This document shows positions 26,201 through 38,200 of a DNA stretch of 64,000 nucleotides, in pieces. Source of the stretch: Euwallacea fornicatus (taxonomy: Eukaryota > Arthropoda > Insecta > Coleoptera > Curculionidae); assembly GCF_040115645.1 (NCBI RefSeq), contig NC_089571.1, positions 1,426,001 to 1,490,000 on the forward strand. The letters are read 5' to 3'. The stretch's first letter is position 1; each line of letters begins with the position of its first letter. The notes under the pieces are model-generated. The model was not told the DNA's origin. It saw nothing but the letters and a program-made list of their open reading frames with translations, and did no database searches. The translations under genes and the position numbers were made by a program.

Positions 26201-29200
26201 AAAAAGGTGGAACTTTGACGGGCCGTATCTCCAGAAGGAGACAATTTCGTATCTAAGTATATCATCACGAATCGATATGTTTTTGACCAAGGAATGTATG
26301 GCCTTGACCCCCTCATTCTGGGACACCCTGTCATTTCAATAAAACCTCGTTTTACAATAATACAAAAAGAGACCTCTCTACGTCAAACAGGTACAGGGTG
26401 TTCCGTAAAAAGAGTAAAACTGGTAATGTCTTGTCTGTATTTTTCGATGCTCAGTTCTACTTTTCATAGCTTCAAGGGACAGCTAATAGAGACAAAAATA
26501 ATTAAAAAAAAAAAAGAAAAAACATTTTTTTATTTTCCCACAATTTTACCTGCATTTTCTCCCACAATTTCCCAGTCAAGCCGGAGGGAGTTGTTGGAAC
26601 GCAAATGAAAATATTATACATCTCTTAATTACAAGCGATTATCGCACCTTCAAGGGCCCTCCATGGAAATTAGGTAATCAAGTATATCAGACAAAATAAT
26701 GCCACCAGTCCGCCGTAATTTATTTATAACATTTCTCATAAATCATTATTTTCTAACAAAATCACTACTGTGCAGGTAATCATGCAACTCCCGCAATCCC
26801 GTTATGAGGGGGAAATGACGTCGGCCTCTGGAGATCCACGTGAAAATCCGTTAATCAATTCTGACATTCTTGAGAGCAAAATCGACTTGAACCACCATGG
26901 AATGCAGGACCCCACTAGATTTGAACAGAATAGAGCCGTACCAACACTTTAGAACCGAACTGGTCGTGCTCCCCGGTACGACTTTTCATTGATCAGATGA
27001 AGGTACGACTGAGGATTGGTCGTTCTGCGTCACGCGCCAATTCACGGTCTCAGTGAGTGCTTTTCGGGTAGTTCCAGAGGTATTTCCAGAAAATCGTTTC
27101 GGTGCCTGCGAGCTGCTGGAACGACCAGAATTGAAACCAGCAACTAATACTGGGTGGTAAATCCAGACTTAAAAGCTTACGACGCCCATCGGCTGCGAGT
27201 GGTGGACGCAGGTGTGACGCCCACCTCTCCATTCCGGCCGTGCTAATGCGCTCGTTATGGCGATTGGAGAGGACGTTACATACGTCATTAGCGCTGATCA
27301 TTATCAGCTTATTTGCATTATCAGACAAAATTAAAATTCCTTTAATTATTTTGTTTTAATAAGTCAAAGTTAGATCGAGCATTTAAAACTATACGTGTGT
27401 AAGGCCCGTGGCCGGAAGGCGGGGAAAAAACGATGCAAGTTCTTAAAGCACTTCTTTACTCCCCGTAACCCAAAAACGGAATCCCTGATGCAGCCCCGAA
27501 CACGTCCCTCCTTCGTGAGAGAACCGACAGGGCGGGAGGGCCGTCCGCCCTTTTTCTCACGAGTACCAAACCCTAATAGATTTTTCTCACCTACGCTAAA
27601 GGGACTTACATAAACAACCCTCTCTCCCCACGCTAATCTTGGGGCTAAAAGCCTGTACCACTTTCAGATAATGCCGATTAATGATCTTAACATAAACAAG
27701 AAACGCGGGGGGATTCATAACAGCCTTTTGCCGTTTCCTCACACTTTTCTTATGAGGAACTTAGAGCCCAAACCCCGTGATATTTTCAAATAATCGATTG
27801 ACGGTCCTAACATAGGCAAGGAATGCTCGCATGCACACACAGGGTGTTCATTTCAAAGCGAACTACCTGAAACATCGCTTGATTGGAAGGATAATTTAAT
27901 ACAACAATGAAACGTCTATTTAGATATCTAGGGGGAAGCTTAATTTGACGTTGGAGAGAATTGTATCAGTCACTCCTCACCCCCAGCTACCTTCAGTTTA
28001 ATATATCAAATGGCACCCCTCGTCGAGTGACACGTCATGGCAGACGGAATTCCAATTGCTACGTGACTGTACTAAGACAGCTGAAATCGGTCAATGGAGA
28101 CCGGTGTTGGAAAGAAATTTTGCACTAGTGAAAATAGCTTGTTGATGTGGAAAAAAATCGTTTTGTCACGAGCTCGAAATGTGTACCGTTATTAGCGAGG
28201 AAACGTCTCGAGAACAGCTCAATGAACGATGTTCGGAAAAATGGATCGGCAGAAGAGGTGCGTTAGAATGGCCAGCACGATCTCCAGACCTCAGTCCACT
28301 ATACTTTTTCTTACAGAGTCATTTTAAGAATGAAGCATGCAGAACTCCACTTGAAAGTATTCGAGAATTGAAGGTTAGAATTGTCCTGGAATGATGGAGG
28401 TATTAATGGACAAACTTTGGTCGATGCTCGCGAAGAATTCGAAAACACACTTTATTATTGCCCTGACCTCAATAGGCTATTTGCACTAGTGCACATTTTA
28501 TTTCTAACTCCCAACTCCATTAAGCGATTTCATTTATCTTGATAGATTTACGTAACTTATTGAATTCCGATCTCAATGATGAGCTATTCGACAGATGGTG
28601 CCGTTTGAAATATTAAATTGAGGTAGCTGGAGGGACTGATACCATCCTCCGCAACGTCGAATTAAACTTTCTCTTAGATGTAGGCACTCAATCGAGCTTA
28701 CGTGGAATCACCCGGTATTTTACAGAAAGGTGTTTTTGCGTTCGAATAAACAAATTTTGCATTTATTAATAAACAACGTTTAGTTCAGTCCCGTATTAGC
28801 GGCAGTGTGGACTTCATTAACTGAGAAGTCGCGTTTCAGGTTCTCTCATTTGAATTTTTTGCTTTAAACTGTCTTTTGTGGGGTCACCTGATGTGCAGAG
28901 AGGAGGAATGATCGCGTCAATGGGGCTGGGTATGCCTCAAAGGACTGCGGCCTGCACAGGTGGTGTTTCGCAAGGGGCGACCTCGACAACTTATTCGAGG
29001 CACTTGGAGTTAGGGACGTTGCAACACGGGCCAAGGAGGAGTCGCCGGAGCTCAACCCGATTGAGCATCTCTGGGAGCACTTAAGACGTGAAATTCGAGA
29101 CAGGAATGTGTTCGATCGTGGAAAGTCCCGTAGGAAGAATGGGTGAATATTCCCATTTCCATTTGTGAAAATTGAATCGGTCCTGCGCACCGCCGATGCC

Positions 29201-32200
29201 AGGCTGTTCATTTAAACTTCTGGTCTTGATCGTGATGGTCATCACAAAGAATTCCACTCTTTTGTCCAGCAAAATTTATTTTTTTTATATTTTGTCGAAA
29301 TTACCTTATTTGTTTTCGTTTATAACATTGTTAAACGTATACTCGGGTTTATTGCAAAATGTGTCTGTTTTTCAATAATCAACTATCTTAACGTAAAACC
29401 ATGATGGATTTAACGTAACCCGCACTTGAGGCCGCAACTAAACATTGAAAAGTTCTTTCACTCTTTAATAATTACATAAAGGCTTATCGTCGGTCCGATC
29501 ATCTACAACAACAATGCCCGAGGAATGCGTCGCAGTACATTGATACAATGCGACAATATGCAGTAGAAAAAGCAGAGTGTGGTCAACTAGATAAGAGAAG
29601 AGTCAAGACTTAACGACGAGCTGGTAGTGACATCCCGAGAGCCACGGAATAATTTCTTTTACACTTTCGGTCCAGCGCCATCCAGAGTCCGGCCGCTGGC
29701 CTCAACAGTATTTTAGCCAGTCCGCCTGTCCGTGACCCATTTCCTTCGCGTCAACGTTAAGGAGGCTCAGGGCCAGGACTCAGATTGATCCCCTTCTTGT
29801 GCGCGCTTAGAACGGAACTTCGTCGGAAGTTCCTAGCAGCCCTCGTCCTCCTTATCGCACCGGAAGGACTCACCATCACTGCTCTTTTTCTCACGGTTAA
29901 GTTTCAGATTCGCTCGCTATACAGGGTGGCCGTTTAAAAACGAAACACGCGCAGCTCCGGACGGCTAAGAGAACTCACAGAAAAACGCTCAGAGGCGTAA
30001 AAACTTAGTTTCCATCACATTTCAGATCTAATTCGGACTCCCCCATTCGCAGCTCCTTAGCAGGGGTGTTCGTCCTCGAAATCTTAATTGGAAAAGGGGA
30101 TTGAGAGACACCTCATTTGGAGGGTAATTAACGTGCTTTATAACCCTCGAGTTTCGAGTTTCTGCTATCAACACAACCAAGATGGCGGCTTCTCAAAGAT
30201 GCGGCAATTTAGCTATTTACGTTCAGTAACTTTATCCGCTTCGCTTTAACACACTAAAATAAACGGCATTTCAGCGTTTTATTGTTTTTTTAACGCTAAA
30301 AAATGTTTTTTTCTAAAAACTAGCAAAGTGTGAGAAATTATTTATTATTTGTGCGAAAATGTAAGCTCGATCCACGTTGGTTTTAACAATGTCGCCGGCA
30401 GAAAAAGGACGTCATTCCGTTGAGTTCTACATTTTGAGCGGTACTTTACAGAATTGGAAGTAACGTAATGACTATGGTACGGTCAACAGCCAAAAGAGTG
30501 CGGACAATTTCACTTCTCTTTGGAAACAGTGAGAATGCTAACCGAACAGGCAAAATCTCCAATTGGTTACGTCAAGGCCCTCGGAGTCCCTTTAATCGAA
30601 AAACACGTTAGAGGCGGTGCGCATGGGAGCATTCAAAGCAATTAACAAAAACGCGAATTTCATCCGTACAAAATCCATTTTGCCCAAGAACTCAACGAGC
30701 GTGATTTTGAGAGACACTTGCGATTTTTCGAAAATATGTCAGAAAGGATTCTAAACAATCAATACTTGCTCTTTAACGCACGCTTTTAAACGAACGCTCA
30801 GTCTTCTTGAACGGTGTAGTTAAATCGGAACAACCGTCGTTGCAGGTCCGATCCGAATCCTGCAATTATTCGCGAAATCCATAGAGAATATCCTCGAGAA
30901 TTGAATGTTTGGGCGGGAACATTTGTTAACCAACAATGTTCAACAAGAGTCAACAAGAGACACACGTTTTTTATCTGGAAATTTAAGAATGCATCTTCAG
31001 TTATTGAAAAGCGCCACTTATCTGGCATTAATGGAGACGATGGTAGGCGATCACTAACGCGAGAAGAATTTGGTATGCCAGCAAGACGGTGCGGCACCTC
31101 ATTATGCACCGACCATTCGTCGAGGTTTAGATCAAACGTTTCCTGGGCAACGGACTGGAAGTGGACCCGGAGTGGCCTCCGCGTTCTGCAGATTTGACTC
31201 CAGTAGATTTCATTTTTTGACCTTTTCTTTCAAGTAGAATGTACGCCACCAAACTAACGACTTACGTCGACTGATCATCAGCGAATGTGACCAAATCACT
31301 CCACAAATGATTCGCAATGTGCGACGGCGGCTTGAAAAAAAAAAAATCTCTTCCACTGCATCAAGGTCGGAGTTGGGCATTTCCAACATTTACTCAATCG
31401 AACTGTAGTAAATTTATTTTTATTTAAAAAATGTAAAACATAATCTCTATTTTTGCGTTACAATCCAATTAAAGATAAGTAAAATTATCGTAAATTGTTA
31501 AATACATTTTTATTGGGCATGAGTAATGACCACTGGTTTTTACTGCGTTATTTAGCTTTAACCCGAATATCTTTTATTGCCGCATTAACGCGAAACAGGT
31601 AAAATAACTGAACATAAATAACTCAATTTGCACTCTTGGGGAACCCGCCATCTTGGTTGCGTGGACACCAGAGACTTGACGCTCGGAGGTCATAAATTAC
31701 CTTCGAAATGAGGTCACTCGACCCCCCTTTCTGTTTAAGACTTTGAGGACGAACATCCCCCCCACTTAAGAGATTGCAGATGAGGCACTCGGATTTGACC
31801 TAAAATGTTCCCCCTTAAAAATGAGTTTTACGTATCCGAGCATTTTCTCATGAATTCCCTCAGCCATTCAGAGCTGCGCGCGTTTCGTTTTCAAACGGCC
31901 ACCCTGTATGTGGATAATTCTCACTTACAAGGGTGACGACCGGACGTAAGTAACGAAGTACAGGCCCGTTGATCTTCTTTCCGCGATCCAAAAATAATGG
32001 AAAAATTAATGGAGAAAGGGATTATTTCCGTTGATGAAAAAAAAAATGGAATATTTTGCGTTAAGAGCAGCTCGGCTTTCCAGCCTCGACATGGAGTTTT
32101 GACATCGTACCGGACACGTAATATTTTCGTTTGAGGAGTCGCTCTACCTTGGACTGAATGCGTTTGAGGTCGCTCTGAAGGTGCTCTGTTGCTTATCGAA

Positions 32201-35200
32201 GAAGTTCACCTCTGTGGATCATGAAATAACTTGGTGAAAGCTTCGGCACCACAGTTCTCCTGGTTCCGCGACGGAGTCGTTTTCGGCCTAACGGGGTGAC
32301 AGAGTGGAGAGTGTGATTTTTCAGGGAATGGAGCCGAGCGACCGGGGGTCAACATAAGAGTTCTCCAGGAATCTAGGAACGCTGTCATTTGCCCTAAAGG
32401 GCGTTTTTTTCCATGATTATTTTATGAACCTCGGAAACAAGCAGAATTGCGAAGCTTAAATGGGATTAATGAGATAAATGGGAAAAGAATTGCAGTTTTA
32501 GGGGACTAATCCAAAAACCGCTATGGATTCTTGGATGAAGCTCGAGACTTACTAGATATTAAAAAAAAAATGAATTTTATTAATTTCTTTAAGCCGAACT
32601 ACCGTCGAGATTTTTTTGTAATTTTGCTGAATTATTTTTCGTAACTGAAATAACCTTTTCTAACAAAAAATGCTTTATAACCAGCAGGCTACAGTAATGG
32701 CCGTTGCCGATGATGGTACATTTTTGTGGAGAGGAGAGAGTCGAAATCCATTACAAATGGGACGGAGATGCAAGGTGAACCGTCCGACTATAAACATACC
32801 TGAAACCAATATACAGTATGTCCCCGGATGGGGTTGCCAAGAGAAGAAAGTTTCTTTTTTTTTCCATTATCACCAGGAAAACGTATTTTTCATTAAAGTT
32901 TTTGATTGTTCTAAAACGTTGAAATCAGTCCTGACCACTTCGAATTGGGCTAAACATTTTTCTAAGCTCAAAAAACTAATTCTTGTTTTCATGGGCACTG
33001 TAAACAAGACTTTTGCTTATCGAGTTCTCATTTTAATAATTAAAAAAAAAAAGAGGAAACTAGAAATGTTGTAAAGATTTCACGTGATCCATTCACTACA
33101 TTCTTGAACGCACACCTCAACTCATCAATGCAGTTCAGTGTAACTTCTTTGAATCTCTTCGAGCTGTACAGTCGCTACACCACCCCTGATCCTCTCCTTC
33201 AAACGTTCTGCACTCGAAGGAGGATCGTTCACGTAAAATATTTGCTTTAATCGGCCCCAAAGGTAAAAATCCGCCGTAGTCGAATCAGGGCTCCTCGGTG
33301 GCTATGAAATTTCCAATTCGCTCCCAAGTTGCTCACTCGCCCATTCCATAACATTCACGCCTAATGGGCACCCCAACCAACTCGTTGAAAGTCACATACA
33401 TCAATTAATCGGTAGATCGTCCATCTTTTCGATTGGAAAACGTAACATGTGTAAATACGTGTGCTGATTAACCGAATTTTAAAAAAACATATGGGTCCAA
33501 CTATGCCATGGTATGAAGCTATACACCATGGTTTCGCCTTAGCCAAATGTTGCCGGACAAAGCGCGATTCGAAAATAGGGATTGTGATGGGTCCAGTGAG
33601 ATGAAACAGTACCATTAGTGGTGGACGTGGCTTCGTCAGGGAATACAATGTCTCGATAAAAGTCTCGGTTATCCACAGTTTGGGCGCCCATTCAGAAGCG
33701 GAACTTCACACATTTTGCTTGAACTCTCGGTCGTAAACAGTGATTAAATATTTGTTTGAAGGTATTAATTTTCCATTGTTTCAACGTTTTTAAATGTGCA
33801 TTTTACTTATTCCCAAATGAATAGATCTGCACTGTAAAGCAAATTTTTGATTATTTTGAACCGAGTCCATTACAAACAAACGTCGCAGCATCACTTTCAC
33901 CTGGAGCTACCTCAGTTTTCTTCATATCCAATGCAGAGCCAGTAATGAATAATTCCGTGATCATAATTTTTCTGCGCCACATTTCAAGGTGAAAATATAC
34001 TGAAAGTTTTGATTAAATTCCTGGTTAATTCGATGAATTGCTCTATCAGCTCTGCCGCAGCACTGTATCAGGTGAATTCGTTGCCTGTTCGACAACATTG
34101 CTACTTAATTTAGACCTAAATTTAAATTAAATTCGTTTGCTGTTGCCATGAAAAGCGGAATTAATTTTTGGACCTATTTTTCCACATTCCTCCGTAACGA
34201 AAATCGAAACGGAGAGAACTGATTCGATCGTTTTGGACCAACCAGAAATCTGTCATAAAGACATACATTTTTCTCGTAAGTTGGAAAATGAGAAACTTTG
34301 CCCTCTTGCCAACTCCATCCGGAGACATGCTGTATAATACCATTTAGATGGGATCTAATGGGGGTTCATTCGCGTAACACCTGACTGACGTCATAATTGA
34401 ACATAGCTCCTAAGCCCGTGCATTAACAAGCGGTTAAAAGAGGAGGAGGTGCGCAGTTGCCCTCTTTCTTTTCAGGGTGTCTGCGTCGCATATGCTAACC
34501 ACTAATTCTGATTGTTTTTTAGGTTTCATGACACTTTTTGCACAAAGTTTCTTGTAATTATCTCGTATCAAGCACCGCTTATGAATTAATGACGAGTGCC
34601 TAAATGTACAAATGAAACTAGTTTAAAAATCTCGAAAATGGAACTGCAGAAACGATTAATTAACATATTCTCCAGCTCATTTACATATTTCCTTTTGCGT
34701 TCTTGATTATGGAACTGGAGTATTTCTCGACCATTCAGGGTATTTTAAGCCGAATTATCTAGTCACATTTACCATTCCTCACTTTTCACTTAAGCAACTG
34801 AGAAAAATCCTGTAATAAGTCATTTCAGCCATTTTGGTTGGGCAGTAAAATTAGGAGAAAGTTATTTTTTTCAGGAAAGTAAAATTCACTCAATTTTCAT
34901 TACTGATTTACACTGTTAATCTGACGAAGACACCAATGAACATCGAAACGTTTATATATACTGCATGTCAATTGGAAAACGAACCACCCACGATATTTCA
35001 CTCCCTATGAAAAATGTATAAATATGCAAAAACACGTTGATTTTATTCCCAAGGAGGAACATTCTTTTGGTCGGATTTCTATTCAATTGCATACACCCTC
35101 AAGAGGGGGCAAAAGCAGCCAATAAAATCTTAAATGGAAAGGGGCGTTGAGTTATACCTCATTTGAAAGGTCTTTCAATTACCCTTCCAAATATATCTGT

Positions 35201-38200
35201 TGTTATTTCGTTGAAAGGTTTCCGAAAAATCACGTCCAAACAGCAAATAAGCTGTACTAAGTGTTCAAATAAAACGTTCAAATTGCTGTCCACTATTTTC
35301 TAACTGGTAATAAAGGGTGTTTCCCAACTCCACTTTAACGTTCGTACAAATTTCTACTTAAATTTCCCTACGTGCAACTGCAATTCTTCCCTCCAATTCT
35401 TCCAAATCTTGAGGCTGGGTTTCATAAACGACAAATTTAAAATGCACCCGAAGAAAAAGTCCAGATGCGTTAAATCGGGCAATCGCGGTGGCCACCCTTC
35501 GATCAATCCACTTATCAGGAAACGTGTCGTGAAATCACGGTCTAGCAGGAAGAAAACAGACTGGTACAACTCCATCTTCTTGAAAGTGAAGATCTCCTTG
35601 TAAAATGCTATTACCAGCTTTTAATTCAGGAAATAAAAGTTAAAGTAATAAATAATAATTTAAAAAACTCAATAATTCTAATGTATTCTATCCTTTTTTC
35701 ATCGAACAGTCTTATTCGCACTGTTTTTGCTATAAGTAGAGAGTATCTAAATAAATTCATTTACAAATGCAAGGAAACAAATAAAAACTAAAATAATTAT
35801 CAGTTGTTTATAAAACCCAGAATCAAGATTTGGAAAGATCGAAGATAAGCATTACAGCTGCGTGTCAGGAAATTCAAGTAGAAGTTTTTGTGAATGTTAG
35901 CGTGGAGTTTGAAAACACACTTCATTACTGTTTAAAAAATAATATACATCACTTTGAACACTTAAAGCGTTAATGAGCAATTTTTCTGCAACACAGTTGA
36001 TACCTAGGCCTGTTTACGGTTTGGACATGATTTTCCAAAAACCTCTCAACGAAAAAAAAAATGGCTACATCTGGAAAGATAACTGAACGACCTTTCAAAT
36101 GAGGTATAACTCAACTCCCCTCGCTGTTTAAGATTTTAGAGGTTGCCTCCACCCACCCCTTGAGGGTGTATGCAATTTAATTAAAAAAAAAACGACTTGA
36201 AAAATGTCCCTCTTCAAAATAAAATCGACGTGTTTTTGCATATTTACATATTTCCTATAAGAACCGAAATATTGGGGGTGGTTCGTTTCCAAATGGACAC
36301 GCTGTATATTGCGGAAGTACTAAGGAATTTTGTTTCTCAGCGACAGTCTTGAATGCTTTCCCACCTCTCATTAAGGATTCACCATTAAGGTGTTTTAGAT
36401 AACACTCAACTGCATTAGCACTAAAACTTCTAGTGATGACGTATTGTAGAGTTTTTAGTGTCTTTGTTTCTATATGTGGTAATTAATTGGCCCAGGTGAT
36501 CAGAGATATGTCTATTGATTGAATTTGTTATACAGGCAAAAAATACTTTACTGTTAAATGATCTAGATATGTTTTATTCATTAAGATAATACGTGTAGGT
36601 TTTCTCATAGTAGCAATCAAATTATAGCTCCTGAGTATACATTAATACATTTAATTTTTGGCATTGAAAGATATAGAAAATCAATATTGATGTTGCCTAA
36701 TATTATTATGTTGTTTGTTGCGAAAAACACTGCTTCAAGACATTTAAAAACTGATGAGAATGGTGGAAAGTCTCCAGTGACATAATCGAAATATGTTGGG
36801 TTTTTTGTAGTGAATAGTGACTTCAGCGTTTGAAGAGTCACTTACCAAAGGGACCGACATATTCGCGATACCAGCTTTGTGCTCACATTTAGTAGCATTT
36901 GGGCCTTACGTGTTAACTCCATGGATGGTCCCGTTAAAAAAATACTATAACATATCATTTTTATAACCTGTCCAATCAAGTCTTGATCAAGCCAATGTTT
37001 ACTTGCTCAAATGATATTAAATGGATAGTCACCTTGCAATTTCTCTGTCTATTTATTAGAATTATCTAATGATCTTAGGCCTTGATAAAAAAAAATCATT
37101 AGATTATCTTTTAGAGTTCACACAGCCTATACTAAACTGAAGCTAGTAGAAAACTCCGAGTTTCTAGTATTTATGGGAAAAAATGTATTATCTTCATTAA
37201 AAAGTTTTGATATTTTCTAAAAACAAAGCAGCTTATACCCACATTTTTTACCATTAGGGCCATTACTACAGAGGACTTTACACTCCTCTCCTTAAATAAC
37301 CAAAACTATCTTTTTCAAACTGCACTTTTAAGATTTCAGAGTCTTGATGAAAGTATCCAAGATTAAGATAATACTTCTATATACAAGAGGCACATTGGCA
37401 GCCTTGATAACCTCTATCAGCCTGTACAGGCTACTCTGTGATTCTGGGTTGCCGAGATATAACCTAATACACATATTAATTTTACATTATTACATTGATA
37501 TAGATTTTTGCGATTTTTAAGCTCCCTTCAAATGAAGGTTATTCAAAGGAAATCTTTAAGGTTCCAGAGCCTGAATGGTATTGTCCAGGAACAACCTAAG
37601 ATCTACATTTGTCGATTAGAACAACAAGTATCATCTTTAAAGATTCTAAATATCCTGAAAATTTCTTAGGGGCCAGAATGTGCTCAACTTTAACAATCTT
37701 TCAAATTTTTAACACCAATCTTTTGGGACCTCAAGAACAATTTCATGTATATATGTTTATAGTAAAGTGCTTGAAATCTATGTTGCTTTAAGGGAGTAAG
37801 ACATGGGTCTCTCTGTATCAAAAGAGAATGAAACGTTTTTGACAACAATAGTGTATCTGGATATTTATTACTATATTTTGTAGGAAAATTCTTTAAGCTG
37901 GCTTATAACCTGGTATATTTCCCAAATTTTTGTAAAACATTTTGTCCAATAAGTTTTTTTTAGAGTACTTTTTATATCTGTAACTTTTATATTAAATACT
38001 CTTAAAACTTGACTATTTTCCTTCATTTGTCACCACTCACTGGTACATGTGCACTATAGACTTGGCCTTAACTACCCCTTACACCTTTAACCCCAGTTAT
38101 TCTTAAAGCACTAGAAATGAATTCTTACACGAAACACATTTTATCTCAGATTGCATAACGTTTTTGCTATATTTACAGATTAGTTTCTCATATCTGAACA

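Noticed and set aside
27395..27613. Arg/Pro-rich 72-codon frame
   Set aside because: Lies in a degenerate repeated block, has no splice context and no motif.
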